DNA of 64,000 nucleotides from Flavobacterium sp. (GCF_035195345.1 NZ_CP136574.1:682001-746000), one strand, 5' to 3'. Counted from the stretch's first letter, positions 1 through 9,622 are shown. Translations and numbers: made by a program. The notes: generated by a model from the letters alone, not told the origin.

Positions 1-561
1 GGACAAGTTTTTACATCGTTTGAAATTCCTGAAGGGAAAGTAAATCCTAATATGGGAGTTAGTACTTCTAAAATGATTCATTCAATTATAGTAGACAGTA
101 AAGGGAATATATGGTTTGCAACTAATGGCGGAGCTTATGTTTATGATGGAAAGACGTTAATAAACATTTCAGCAAAAGATAAACTTCTCTCCAATTTTGT
201 AAATCAAATTATAGAAATTTCGAATGGAAATTATTTGGTTTCAACAGCTAATGGACTTTTTCGATACGATGGAAATTCATTTTATAACTTAACTGAAAAA
301 CTACTAGGTAAAAATGAAGGCGTAGGCTATATTTTTGAAGATATAAACGGTACCATTTGGTTTACTGCAAATAAGCGCGATATTTATAGTTACAATGGTG
401 AAACATTTCAAAAAATTCAAATTAAGGAAGGTGAATTTAGACCATTGTCTTTTCAAATTTACCAAGATCAACAAAACCGATTATGGTTTGTCGGTTTTAA
501 AGGGGCATATCGATTAGAAAATAATGCATTTGTAAATGTTACCAGATTTGGACCTTGGTAA
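1..561 (+). CDS. Beta-propeller (two-component-regulator-propeller-like) protein, 3' part
   Basis: The frame is open from the first base of the window, so this is the C-terminal part of a longer gene; the ATG at 52 is internal, not a start. It shows four blade-like repeats of about 35-40 residues, each with an 'IWF/LWF' strand followed by 'YDG' or 'YNG' and a small hydrophobic strand (GNIWFATNGGAYVYDGKTL; GLFRYDGNSF; GTIWFTANKRDIYSYNGETF; LWFVGFKGAYRLENNAF). This is the pattern of the ligand-binding propeller repeats found in periplasmic sensors of Bacteroidota hybrid two-component systems. No kinase or DNA-binding domain follows, since the protein ends right after the last blade, so it is more likely a free exported propeller protein than a sensor kinase. 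The N-terminus and any signal peptide lie outside the window. Confidence 0.75.
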   Translation, partial: GQVFTSFEIPEGKVNPNMGVSTSKMIHSIIVDSKGNIWFATNGGAYVYDGKTLINISAKDKLLSNFVNQIIEISNGNYLVSTANGLFRYDGNSFYNLTEKLLGKNEGVGYIFEDINGTIWFTANKRDIYSYNGETFQKIQIKEGEFRPLSFQIYQDQQNRLWFVGFKGAYRLENNAFVNVTRFGPW

Positions 562-614
562 CACTAAAAACATTTTACTTTTATTTATATTATTAATTAA
601 AAAAATCTTCAATC

Positions 615-1175
615 ATGAACCACAATTTAATTTATTTTTTATTGATTCTATTGTTCAACTGTAGTTGCACAAGTGTGAATTCTCAAGAAACCGCCTCTAA
701 TACAAATGAACTAGATAGCATTAATATGATGCCAACTCATTTTAACGATGATGTAATACATGTTGATCAACTTTACACTTCAATTATTAGAGTAGATAGA
801 GTAATTAAAAATGAATACGCACTAACAATACAAATGAATTTAAAAAATGGCTCTTATTTTATTTCACCCAATGAAAAAGGAGACTTTACAGGTAAATTTA
901 TCATTAATATTACTGATCCCGAAAAAATATTAGTCGACGAGGCAATTATTGAAACACCCCTTTCAAAAGGAGAACTCAATAACCATGGAAGTCTTGTAAA
1001 TTGGGTTCGTGAAAACACCAATTACAAAAAAACTTTAAAAGTATTATCTAACGATGATTTTGAAGTCAGTGGGTATATCCAATTTACTATTGAACCTCGT
1101 TGTACATTAGAAAAAATACCTTTTATCCTTTCTAATACCAATGGAAAATTGAGTATAAGGATAGATGGATGTTAA
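615..1175 (+). CDS. Small exported protein, possible lipoprotein, function unknown
   Basis: 186 residues. The N-terminus has a hydrophobic stretch (LIYFLLILLF) directly followed by NCSC, which could be a weak lipobox or the end of an ordinary signal peptide; either way the protein is predicted to be exported. The mature part is rich in beta-forming residues and holds one further pair of cysteines (PRCTLEK near the C-terminus and the last residue of DGC) that could form a disulfide. I recognise no family. It lies 53 bp downstream of the propeller gene on the same strand and may be co-transcribed with it. The start at 615 is the only reasonable ATG before the hydrophobic segment. Confidence 0.6.
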   Translation: MNHNLIYFLLILLFNCSCTSVNSQETASNTNELDSINMMPTHFNDDVIHVDQLYTSIIRVDRVIKNEYALTIQMNLKNGSYFISPNEKGDFTGKFIINITDPEKILVDEAIIETPLSKGELNNHGSLVNWVRENTNYKKTLKVLSNDDFEVSGYIQFTIEPRCTLEKIPFILSNTNGKLSIRIDGC

Positions 1176-1470
1176 TATAGATTAGTTTTAACCTTTCAAT
1201 GGTATTGCTTTTTGTACTGAAAATTGATTATAATAATATTATGTAAAAATATCACATTCTTTAGTGCTTTAATAATAGATTAAAATAAAATTACTAAAAA
1301 AAGTAGCAAGAGTTTGTAATAGAAAAAGCGTTCTTTATATTATTTATTCAAACAACTTAATAGCTAAAAATATTTTAGAAAGTTCATAGTTGTATCTTAG
1401 TTTTGTAATTATACGATTACTTTTACATAAAAGTTAAATTTTATAAAAAATGTAATCTATTTCGTTAAAA
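1176..1470. other. Convergent intergenic region bordered by a 12-bp inverted repeat
   Basis: AT-rich gap of 295 bp between two convergent genes. No ORF with a credible start and no compact terminator hairpin with a T-tract was seen. The gap is bordered by ATTAGTTTTAAC (1181-1192) and its exact reverse complement GTTAAAACTAAT (1464-1475); the second copy covers the pabA-type stop codon. The arms are too far apart for a normal terminator. Confidence 0.4.
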
Positions 1471-2034
1471 CTAATTTTCAATCCAATTTTTTAAAATTTG
1501 TTTTCCATGCACTGTTAAAATGCTTTCAGGATGGAATTGAACACCTCTAACATCATAAACAGAATGTTTCAATGACATTATTTGATCATTTTCATCAGTA
1601 GAAGTTATAATCAAATCTATTGGAAGGTTTTTATTTGAGATTACCCAAGAATGATATCTTCCAACATATAATTCATTAGGTAAGTTATTAAAAATAGAAT
1701 CTTTTTCTTTTATAAAAATTTTTGTTGCAACGCCATGATATACCTTTTCTAGATTGGATAATTTTCCACCAAAGATTTCACCAATAGCTTGTAATCCTAG
1801 ACAAATACCTAAAATACTTTTTGTAGGAGCATATTTTTTGATAACTTCTTTTAATAAACCAGCTTCATCAGGAATTCCAGGTCCAGGAGACAAAAGTATT
1901 TTCTCAAATTTTTCTAAATCTAATAATTCAAATTCGTCATTTCTAAATACAGTAACTTCCACCTTCAAATCCTCTAAATAATGAACTAAATTATAAGTAA
2001 AGCTATCGTAATTATCAATGACAGCGACTTTCAT
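1471..2034 (-). CDS. pabA: Glutamine amidotransferase, PabA/TrpG type
   Basis: 187 residues, the usual length of a stand-alone class I amidotransferase subunit that supplies ammonia to aminodeoxychorismate synthase (folate) or anthranilate synthase (tryptophan). Visible motifs: the N-terminal DNYDSFTYN, the oxyanion strand LLSPGPG (about 48-53), the nucleophile elbow GICLG with Cys78, and the catalytic His168-Pro-Glu170 in VQFHPES. No synthase partner is nearby; instead the gene is coupled to the upstream dehydrogenase E1 gene, whose stop overlaps this start as TAATG. Without trp genes alongside, PabA is the better guess, but in many bacteria one subunit serves both pathways, so the exact name is inference. 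Confidence 0.85.
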   Translation of the reverse strand: MKVAVIDNYDSFTYNLVHYLEDLKVEVTVFRNDEFELLDLEKFEKILLSPGPGIPDEAGLLKEVIKKYAPTKSILGICLGLQAIGEIFGGKLSNLEKVYHGVATKIFIKEKDSIFNNLPNELYVGRYHSWVISNKNLPIDLIITSTDENDQIMSLKHSVYDVRGVQFHPESILTVHGKQILKNWIEN

Positions 2035-4436
2035 TAATACAAATTTGGATATTTTGTTGGATTTGCCTCATTCATAATCGCATATACTTTCTCAAAAATG
2101 TCTTCTGCTGAAGGTTTTGAGAAGTAATCACCATCAGTTCCATATGCAGGTCTGTGTGCTTTTGAAGCTAATGTTTGCGGTGCGCTATCTAAATATTGAT
2201 ATCCTTTTTGGTTTTCTACAATTTCTTGTAAAATATAAGCACTTGCTCCACCTGGAACGTCTTCGTCAATTACTAATAAACGATTCGTTTTTGCTACTGA
2301 TTTCACAATGTCGTGATTGATATCGAAAGGTAATAACGATTGAATATCAATGATTTCAGCACTAATTCCAACCGATTCTAATTCATTTGCTGCTTGTTCT
2401 ACCAAGCGTAAAGTTGAACCGTATGAAACTAAGGTAATGTCACTACCATTTTTAATAGTTTCTACCACTCCGATAGGCGTTTTGAATTCACCTAAATTTG
2501 TTGGCATTTTTTCTTTTAAACGGTAGCCATTTAAACATTCAACCACCAATGCTGGCTCGTCAGATTCTAAAAGGGTGTTATAAAAACCAGCAGCTTTCGT
2601 CATATTTCTTGGAACTAAAACGTGAATTCCTCTAATGGCATTGATAATCATTCCCATTGGAGAACCTGAATGCCAAACACCTTCTAAACGGTGCCCACGA
2701 GTTCTGATAATTAACGGTGCTTTTTGACGACCCGCTGTTCTATATTGTAAAGTAGCTAAATCATCGCTCATGATTTGAATAGCGTACAACAAATAATCTA
2801 AATATTGAATTTCAGCAATTGGACGCAATCCTCTCATTGCCATTCCAATTCCTTGTCCAAGAATCGTAGCTTCGCGAATTCCGACATCGGCAACACGTAA
2901 TTCTCCGTATTTTTCTTGCATTCCTTCTAGGCCTTGGTTAACATCACCAATATTTCCAGCATCTTCACCAAAAATTAATGCTTCAGGGTATTTTGAAAAT
3001 ATGGCATCAAAATTATCTCTTAATACCAAACGCGCATCTACATCTTCAGCAGTTGCATCATATGTTGGAGCGACTTCTTTCGTTTTTAACACCGTCTTTT
3101 CTGATTCTGAAAACAAGTGCGAACTAAATTTTGGTTGAATTTTTGCCAAATAATTTTCTATCCATGATGCTAATGAGGCACGAGAGTTTTCTCTAATAAT
3201 CATGCGCAAGGCTTTGCGAGCAGCCACTAAAATATCTTTTCGAATAGGTTCTTTGATTGAAGCAACATCATTAGCTATTTTCTCAATAAAAACCTTGTTT
3301 TCACTTTGTGAAGCGATAGAATTCAATAAACCAGCTAATTCTTGTTGTTCTGCTTTGATAGGTGCGGTAAAGTTTGCCCAAGCCACTTTTTTACCTTCTA
3401 AAACATCTTTTTTAGCTTGATTGTCAATTGCATCTAATTCTTCAGAAGTAGCAATATTGTTTTCAATTAGCCAAGTTTTCATTTTAGCTAAACAATCAAA
3501 CTCGGTTTCCCAAGCCAATCGTTCAGCGTTTTTATAACGTTCGTGACTTCCAGAAGTTGAATGCCCTTGTGGTTGAGTTAATTCTTGAACGTGAACTAAA
3601 ACGGGAACATGTTCATCACGTGCAATTTGTGATGCTTTTTGATATGTTTCCACTAATGCTGGGTAATCCCAACCCTTAACACGTAATATTTCGTATCCTT
3701 TATTATCTTCATCACGTTGAAATCCTTTTAAAATTTCTGAGATGTTTTCTTTTGTTGTTTGGTATCGTGCATGAACAGAAATTCCGTATTCGTCGTCCCA
3801 AACGCTCATTACCATTGGTACTTGTAAAACACCAGCAGCATTGATGGTTTCAAAGAATAAACCTTCTGAAGTTGATGCATTTCCGATTGTTCCCCAAGCT
3901 ACTTCGTTTCCGTTTTTGGAGAAGTTCGTTTGGTTGATACCTGAAACATTTCTATATATTTTTGAAGCCTGAGCTAATCCTAATAAACGAGGCATTTGCC
4001 CTGCAGTAGGAGAAATATCAGAACTCGAATTCTTTTGTTGCGTTAAATTGTTCCAATTTCCATTTTCGTCTAATGAATGTGTAGCAAAGTGACCACCCAT
4101 TTGACGACCTGCGCTCATAGGATCAAAATTAATATCGGTATGTCCATATAATCCAGCAAAAAATTGCTCAATAGTTAAATGGCCAATTGCCATCATAAAA
4201 GTTTGATCACGGTAATATCCAGAACGAAAGTCTCCATTTTGGAATGCTTTTGCTAATGCTAATTGCGGAACCTCTTTACCATCACCAAAAATACCAAATT
4301 TAGCTTTACCAGTAAGTACTTCTTTTCTTCCTAAAAGACTACATTCTCTACTGATTTTAGCAATTTTATAATCGTTGATGACTTCATTTTTGAAATCTTC
4401 AAAAGATACTACTTCTGGTGTTGTTGCTGTTTTCAT
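2034..4436 (-). CDS. 2-oxoacid dehydrogenase E1, fused alpha and beta subunits (branched-chain type)
   Basis: 800 residues, equal to an E1 alpha chain followed by an E1 beta chain. The N-terminal half (about 30-400) carries the thiamine-diphosphate region with GNASTSEGLFFETINAAG and WDDEYGIS. The C-terminal half (about 460-795) carries the beta-type FGEDAG, GIREATILGQGIGMAMRGLR and the transketolase C-terminal domain (LLVIDEDVPGGASA). Fused E1 proteins of this kind occur in Bacteroidota and are usually assigned to 2-oxoisovalerate dehydrogenase, which oxidatively decarboxylates branched-chain 2-oxoacids to acyl-CoA precursors of iso-fatty acids; pyruvate is also possible. E2 and E3 are not in the window. 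A good promoter precedes it at 4466-4495, and it is coupled by a one-base overlap to the PabA-type gene. Confidence 0.9.
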   Translation of the reverse strand: MKTATTPEVVSFEDFKNEVINDYKIAKISRECSLLGRKEVLTGKAKFGIFGDGKEVPQLALAKAFQNGDFRSGYYRDQTFMMAIGHLTIEQFFAGLYGHTDINFDPMSAGRQMGGHFATHSLDENGNWNNLTQQKNSSSDISPTAGQMPRLLGLAQASKIYRNVSGINQTNFSKNGNEVAWGTIGNASTSEGLFFETINAAGVLQVPMVMSVWDDEYGISVHARYQTTKENISEILKGFQRDEDNKGYEILRVKGWDYPALVETYQKASQIARDEHVPVLVHVQELTQPQGHSTSGSHERYKNAERLAWETEFDCLAKMKTWLIENNIATSEELDAIDNQAKKDVLEGKKVAWANFTAPIKAEQQELAGLLNSIASQSENKVFIEKIANDVASIKEPIRKDILVAARKALRMIIRENSRASLASWIENYLAKIQPKFSSHLFSESEKTVLKTKEVAPTYDATAEDVDARLVLRDNFDAIFSKYPEALIFGEDAGNIGDVNQGLEGMQEKYGELRVADVGIREATILGQGIGMAMRGLRPIAEIQYLDYLLYAIQIMSDDLATLQYRTAGRQKAPLIIRTRGHRLEGVWHSGSPMGMIINAIRGIHVLVPRNMTKAAGFYNTLLESDEPALVVECLNGYRLKEKMPTNLGEFKTPIGVVETIKNGSDITLVSYGSTLRLVEQAANELESVGISAEIIDIQSLLPFDINHDIVKSVAKTNRLLVIDEDVPGGASAYILQEIVENQKGYQYLDSAPQTLASKAHRPAYGTDGDYFSKPSAEDIFEKVYAIMNEANPTKYPNLY

Positions 4437-4465
4437 AAGCTGTTTATACGAAATTGATAATTCAA

Positions 4466-4495
4466 CAAATTTAATTAAAACCAGTTATAAAACAA
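4466..4495 (-). promoter_or_regulatory. Bacteroidota-type promoter for the E1-pabA operon
   Basis: Read on the minus strand: TTG at 4495-4493, a 19-bp spacer, then TAAATTTG at 4473-4466, matching the TTG-N(17-23)-TAnnTTTG consensus. It lies 29 bp before the E1 start codon. Confidence 0.7.
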
Positions 4496-4619
4496 TAGGG
4501 GTAATAATATTTTTTTAATTATTATTAAATTATCAATAGTTTTAATTTGAAAAACGCAATGAATCTATTAAAAAACGAATATAAGTTGCGAAATTATCAT
4601 TTAATTAGGTAAAAAACTA

Positions 4620-7436
4620 TTAAAGCCATTTTCTAGTAAATAGCGAAATTAATGTTTTTGGACTTAAAGTTACAACGAATCGAATTTGTTGGCCATAATT
4701 TGCATCGTTTAACGAAAATCCATTTGATGAATATACAGGTAAAAATAATTCAAAATAATCTGGAACTAAATTGAAGTGTAAACCTGAATCATAAACAAAT
4801 TTTACCTTATCATATTTGTTTTTTAACATTCCCGCATCACCATATATTTGAATCCAATTCCAAATATTAAAAGTACCATTTACAGTTGTAATCCATTGAT
4901 TTGCATATCTTGTATCTAACTTAGATTTAAATCCGCCTTCTCCGTAAACGTATTGTTGGCTATAAATTCCTGTTGTTTCACTTCTTCCTAGTAAGTTGTA
5001 ATCAAACATATAATCGTTTGGTCGATCTAAACCAAAGCTGAAAAAATCAGAATTTGAGCTATTAAACATAAAGGCTCCAGCATAAAATCGTAAACTAATT
5101 TGTCTGTTGTTTTCAAACAATTTTCTATAATGTAATTCGGTAGCTACTTTCCCAAATTTGCTCGAAATTTGTAAATCATTTGAAATTGAAAAATGTTTGG
5201 TGCCTTCAGATTGAAAGTTACCATATTTTGCATTAAAAATGTTATAATTTTCAGTGTTTTTATTAATAAAAGCCGATTTTTCTCTATCGATATAAACTTG
5301 TCTTAGTTGTATAAATTCATTTTTATTAACCCTAAGATTTTTATCTCTAAATAAAAACTGTATAGTTGGGACAATATCGGTGTATGTAGCATCTTGTGCA
5401 TAATGAAATAAACTACCTCTTAATAAGTATCTTATTCTATATAATTTTCCTTCATCTCTAATATTATCTTCGACTAAAAATGTTGCTTTTCCAACAAATT
5501 TTCCTGTGTTTGAAGAATACATTGGTGTTGCACTAAACGTAAAAGGTTTGTTTAAAATAGATTTATTATTGAATCTTATACCTGGTGATATTCCATCATA
5601 TAAATTAAATTCTACTTCAGGTACAAAGAAAAGTTGATTGTAGTGAGGTTCTTCTATATCTTTAAAAAATGATAATTTAAATGGCCTATTGTTAGAGAAA
5701 AATCCTTTTAATGATTTCCAGTTATTTCGTAAGTTGTATTCTGGAACCTCGTTATTGTAATTTAATGTTAGCTTATCGGCTCCTAATCTTGGAATTACGA
5801 TTGTAGAATCCGTTTTAATATTTGTAACCCAAATTTTATTAATTACTTGATTGTCTTTTAATTGATATATAGAAATTGGAATATTTGTATTTGTTCTATT
5901 TATGATATTAACAGCAATAGAATCATTAGTTTTGGTAACTTTTCCAAATTTATAATCGATTAAATCTCTGGTTTCAATTATAGTTCTAAAAAACCAATTG
6001 ATATCTTTTGGACTATTTTTTAATAAAACCGTTTCAAACTGACGTGAATTGGTGCCAAAATATTGATTTTCCTGAATAAATTCTTTTATGGTATTATGAA
6101 CAATGTCGTTTTCTAAATAACTGTCTAAATATTTTAAACTTAACCCAGCTCTATATTTATTAGCAATTTGTTCGTTAAATTTAATCAATCTATTTTTTGG
6201 CTCATTAAGGGCTTGGTCTAAGTTTTTTCGAGCCATTAGCATATGTAAATAGCTATATTGTTCGTTGAAATTTAGATTAACAAAGTGATAAGATTTTAAT
6301 ATTTTTAAGTTAGCGATGTTTCCTGTCATTTTTAAGTTAGGATAATATTCCTCAACATATTGCATCATTAAAAACATTTGGATGCCATCATAAATCCAAT
6401 AGTCTTTTCGTTGGTCTAGATTTAAATTTTCTTTTAAATAATTATTCAAATAGGTTTTTAAAAATTTCAATTCAAAAATTAAATTATCAGAAAACGGACT
6501 TAAAAAACTTGGGAGTTGATTTAATCCATAAAAAGGTTGTCGGGAGTAATCTTCTTGTGTAATCAATATTTTTGAAGAAAGCGGCATGCCTAATTTATCA
6601 GCAGTAAAACGACTAACTTTGTCAAAAATGATTACTTTGTCAATTTCATTAACTCTATTGTCTTCTAGTCCACAACTTACTTCAATAATTTCATTTTTAT
6701 AGTTTTGGTAAGTATTATTGGGTTGAAGCGTAAGTATCGCTTCAGGTTTGTTACTAGTTTTTAATATAATTTTTTTAGAATTTGATAAGTTCAGGGTGTC
6801 TATTTCTTGTAAATTACTAGATAATGAGTAGTTAGTAGGTAGTTCAAATTCTATTTCAAAATCAGAAAAAGCATTTGGAATATCATCAATGTTTTCATTA
6901 CTATATTGCGTAAATTGTTTGTGTATATATCGTGCTGGATTTAAATACCAATTTTTTAACGTAATTCCGCCATCATTATCGAATCCGTATTTTGTGAATT
7001 TAGAATCAGGAATTTTTACGGAATATACAAAAGTGAAACTCTGTTTAGAACAAGGCAATATAGGTTGTGTTAATTCAATTTTAATCAAATCTATTTTCCC
7101 ATCAGGTCGACTCCAAGGAAGCGGATTGAAATTGCTGTCAATGATATTTTTAACATCTGTGAAACCTCTTTCTTTTTCGGTAGCTAAATGAAAAGATCTA
7201 ATAAATTCATCCGAAAATCGTTTTGCTAATGCAGAAGATTTTGAAGAAAAGGCATTATTCCAGTCGTTCAAAATAATATATTTTAAAGTATCATTACTTG
7301 TATTGTTGTAGGTTAAAACTTGATTGACCAATAGCGTTTTTTCTTCAACATTAATTCTAACATTCATTTTGGAAGAATGCTGAGAAAAAATATAGAAAGG
7401 AAAAAATAAAAAAACTATTTTGATAACAAATTTCAA
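4620..7436 (-). CDS. Exported M1-aminopeptidase-like protein with degenerate zinc site
   Basis: 938 residues with a signal peptide (about 1-18, ending IFSQ). Residues about 20-240 look like the N-terminal beta domain of gluzincin (M1) aminopeptidases and about 260-500 like the catalytic helical domain. The zinc-binding HExxH is replaced by FELKF (321-325), and the usual downstream NEG is YDG (349-351), so both histidines and the second glutamate are missing. The C-terminal about 350 residues are strand-rich with many aromatic residues, refer to an outer-membrane-like barrel pattern, and end in RKWL. A surface or outer-membrane pseudo-enzyme is my inference. Downstream of it by 183 bp is the E1 gene on the same strand, with its own promoter, so the two are probably separate units. 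Confidence 0.65.
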   Translation of the reverse strand: MKFVIKIVFLFFPFYIFSQHSSKMNVRINVEEKTLLVNQVLTYNNTSNDTLKYIILNDWNNAFSSKSSALAKRFSDEFIRSFHLATEKERGFTDVKNIIDSNFNPLPWSRPDGKIDLIKIELTQPILPCSKQSFTFVYSVKIPDSKFTKYGFDNDGGITLKNWYLNPARYIHKQFTQYSNENIDDIPNAFSDFEIEFELPTNYSLSSNLQEIDTLNLSNSKKIILKTSNKPEAILTLQPNNTYQNYKNEIIEVSCGLEDNRVNEIDKVIIFDKVSRFTADKLGMPLSSKILITQEDYSRQPFYGLNQLPSFLSPFSDNLIFELKFLKTYLNNYLKENLNLDQRKDYWIYDGIQMFLMMQYVEEYYPNLKMTGNIANLKILKSYHFVNLNFNEQYSYLHMLMARKNLDQALNEPKNRLIKFNEQIANKYRAGLSLKYLDSYLENDIVHNTIKEFIQENQYFGTNSRQFETVLLKNSPKDINWFFRTIIETRDLIDYKFGKVTKTNDSIAVNIINRTNTNIPISIYQLKDNQVINKIWVTNIKTDSTIVIPRLGADKLTLNYNNEVPEYNLRNNWKSLKGFFSNNRPFKLSFFKDIEEPHYNQLFFVPEVEFNLYDGISPGIRFNNKSILNKPFTFSATPMYSSNTGKFVGKATFLVEDNIRDEGKLYRIRYLLRGSLFHYAQDATYTDIVPTIQFLFRDKNLRVNKNEFIQLRQVYIDREKSAFINKNTENYNIFNAKYGNFQSEGTKHFSISNDLQISSKFGKVATELHYRKLFENNRQISLRFYAGAFMFNSSNSDFFSFGLDRPNDYMFDYNLLGRSETTGIYSQQYVYGEGGFKSKLDTRYANQWITTVNGTFNIWNWIQIYGDAGMLKNKYDKVKFVYDSGLHFNLVPDYFELFLPVYSSNGFSLNDANYGQQIRFVVTLSPKTLISLFTRKWL

Positions 7437-7549
7437 ATGATTTACCTATTTAATGTTAGATGACAAATAAAGTAAAAAGTTGCTTTAAATAATCATAATA
7501 TTTAAAAATAAAATTAATTAATACTTAAATAGAGTTTGTCTAGATAAAA

Positions 7550-7583
7550 TTGAAGTCATTTCAATATTATATTCGTAATTTTG
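7550..7583 (+). promoter_or_regulatory. Promoter of the endonuclease I gene
   Basis: TTG at 7550-7552, a 23-bp spacer, then TAATTTTG at 7576-7583. The TTG at 7581 that could serve as a start codon lies inside this -7 box, which supports the ATG at 7599 as the true start. Confidence 0.6.
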
Positions 7584-7598
7584 ATTAAAATAGTTGTT

Positions 7599-9584
7599 AT
7601 GTTTAGAAAAATACTCATCCTTATATTTCTTTTATCAGGAATTTCTATTTATTCTCAGGTCGTTATTAACGAAATAGATGTTGATATGACAGGCTCAGAT
7701 GTGAATGAATTTATAGAATTAAAATCTACTACACCAAATTTCTCATTGGATGGTTATGTATTAGTTTTATACAATGAAACCAATTCATTAAGTTATTACG
7801 CAATAGATTTAGACGGTTATTCTACTGATATAAACGGAATTTTTTTATCAGGAAACACAGCAGTTGCTCCTGCGCCAACACTTGTTATTCCAAACGGTAA
7901 AATTCAAAACGGACCCGATGTTATTGCTTTATATCAAGCAAATGCAACAGATTTTCCTGACGGAACATTGGCAACGTCAACTAACTTAGTAAATGCAATA
8001 GCCTATTCTACTGCAACTGCAACCGCTACAAATTTAATGGCAATCTTTGGGCTTACTGTTTCAACAAACGAAAACATGAACGGTTTGGGAACTACTCAAT
8101 CTATTCAACGTAAAAATGATGGGACATACGAAGTAAAAACACCAACTCCTGGAATGAATAATGATGGTTCGGGAATTATTTTGAATTATATCACAGTATC
8201 TACTTCTCAAACCAATTATAATGAAGGCGATGTTTTTGATTTTGTTTTTACAACGAGTCAACCTGTGACCGGTTCAGATTTGCTATTTAATTTTACGTTG
8301 GTAAACGGAAATTTCATGGTAAATGATTATACCAATACAAACTTAACTGTTTTAATACCAGTAGGACAAACAACCGCTTCAAATACATGTACCTTGTTTG
8401 ATGATATAACGGACGAAGGTGATGAAGAGTTGTTAATTGATATTCAAAGTGTACCCACAGGATACGTTATTAATAATGATAATTTAATTCTTAGAGTTTA
8501 CGACAACGATTATGTTGTGCAAACTTTTGGAACGCCTATAAATCCTACTTATAATATAGTTACACCAACAATCCCAACAGGTTATTACGATTCGTTAGAA
8601 GGATTATCAGGTAATGCTTTAAAACAAGCGGTTCAAGATATTATTGCAGCACCCACGGTACGATTACATAGTTATGCAGATATATGGGATATTATACGAA
8701 CTGCAGATCAAAATCCAGAGAATTCCAATCAAATATGGGATATGTATTTAGAGATTCCAATGGCAAAATTAGATCAACAAACCACAAGCAGTATAGTGGG
8801 TAAATGGAATAGAGAACATATTTTTTGTCAATCTAGAGGAGGTTTTGAGGTTGCTAATGGTGATACTGCGGATGGAATTGGTGTTTGGAATTCTACAAGT
8901 GCAGCAAGTTTTGTAGACGGTGTTTCAGATGCGCATCATATAAGAGCAGAGAATGGTCAGGAAAACACTTCAAGAAATAATAAAAATTACGGAACTGTAA
9001 ATTCAGCAACGGTTTATGCAGGTCCTTCAGGAACTCAAGGTTCTTGGCGAGGCGATGTAGCAAGAGCATTGTTTTATATGGCTGTTCGTTTTGACGGATT
9101 GAATGTAGTTAATGGCGATCCAAGCGAATATTTACCAAGTACATCTATAGCCTCTGGAAATATTGGTGATTTAGCAACTTTGTTAGTTTGGAACCATTCT
9201 GATCCAAGAGACGATTTTGAAATGAATCGTAACAACTATATTTATTCATGGCAAATGAATCGTAATCCTTTTATTGATTATCCACTGTTAGTAGATTATA
9301 TTTTTGGAGTTAATTTTGGCCAGCCATGGTCGTCAAGTTTGTCTATTCAAAATCCTATTGAAAATAACGTTGCGGTTTATCCTAACCCAACAACCGATTA
9401 TATAATTGTAGCTGGACTAGAAGGAAATTCAAAGGTTGAAATTTATACAATTACAGGTCAAATGGTTCAAAGTCAAAATTTTGAAAATGAAATTCGAATA
9501 AATATAGATTTAAATGCCGGGATGTATTTAGTTAAAGTATCAAATGGATTCCAATCCACCACAAAAAAAATAATTGTGAAGTAA
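7599..9584 (+). CDS. Secreted endonuclease I family nuclease with T9SS sorting domain
   Basis: 661 residues from the ATG at 7599; an alternative TTG at 7581 sits in the promoter -7 box. Order of parts: signal peptide (1-20, ending SIYSQ); a lamin-tail-like domain (about 21-190, VINEIDVDM...FIEL); a Calx-beta-like segment (about 197-305, with DDITDEGDEELLIDI); the nuclease domain (about 330-580); and a C-terminal sorting domain (about 590-661, starting YPNPTTDYI and ending in a Lys-rich KKIIVK). The nuclease core shows the family motif KWNREHIFCQSRGG with His407, the general base in EndA/NucM-type enzymes, then DAHHIRAENGQENTSRNN and FYMAVRFDG. It should be released or surface-anchored through T9SS and degrade extracellular DNA or RNA, giving nucleotides and phosphate. 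Monocistronic. Confidence 0.9.
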   Translation: MFRKILILIFLLSGISIYSQVVINEIDVDMTGSDVNEFIELKSTTPNFSLDGYVLVLYNETNSLSYYAIDLDGYSTDINGIFLSGNTAVAPAPTLVIPNGKIQNGPDVIALYQANATDFPDGTLATSTNLVNAIAYSTATATATNLMAIFGLTVSTNENMNGLGTTQSIQRKNDGTYEVKTPTPGMNNDGSGIILNYITVSTSQTNYNEGDVFDFVFTTSQPVTGSDLLFNFTLVNGNFMVNDYTNTNLTVLIPVGQTTASNTCTLFDDITDEGDEELLIDIQSVPTGYVINNDNLILRVYDNDYVVQTFGTPINPTYNIVTPTIPTGYYDSLEGLSGNALKQAVQDIIAAPTVRLHSYADIWDIIRTADQNPENSNQIWDMYLEIPMAKLDQQTTSSIVGKWNREHIFCQSRGGFEVANGDTADGIGVWNSTSAASFVDGVSDAHHIRAENGQENTSRNNKNYGTVNSATVYAGPSGTQGSWRGDVARALFYMAVRFDGLNVVNGDPSEYLPSTSIASGNIGDLATLLVWNHSDPRDDFEMNRNNYIYSWQMNRNPFIDYPLLVDYIFGVNFGQPWSSSLSIQNPIENNVAVYPNPTTDYIIVAGLEGNSKVEIYTITGQMVQSQNFENEIRINIDLNAGMYLVKVSNGFQSTTKKIIVK

Positions 9585-9587
9585 ATA

Positions 9588-9620
9588 AAAAAGGTCAGAT
9601 TTTAAATCTGACCTTTCTCT
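9588..9620. terminator. Bidirectional terminator
   Basis: A perfect 24-bp palindrome, AAGGTCAGATTT at 9591-9602 followed by its complement at 9603-9614, flanked by an A-run on the left and T-rich sequence on the right. It lies between the convergent endonuclease and phosphohexomutase genes and can serve both. Confidence 0.85.
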
Positions 9621-9622
9621 TT

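Noticed and set aside
7581..7598. TTG start giving six extra residues on the endonuclease
   Set aside because: The TTG is part of the promoter -7 box; ATG at 7599 starts a normal signal peptide.
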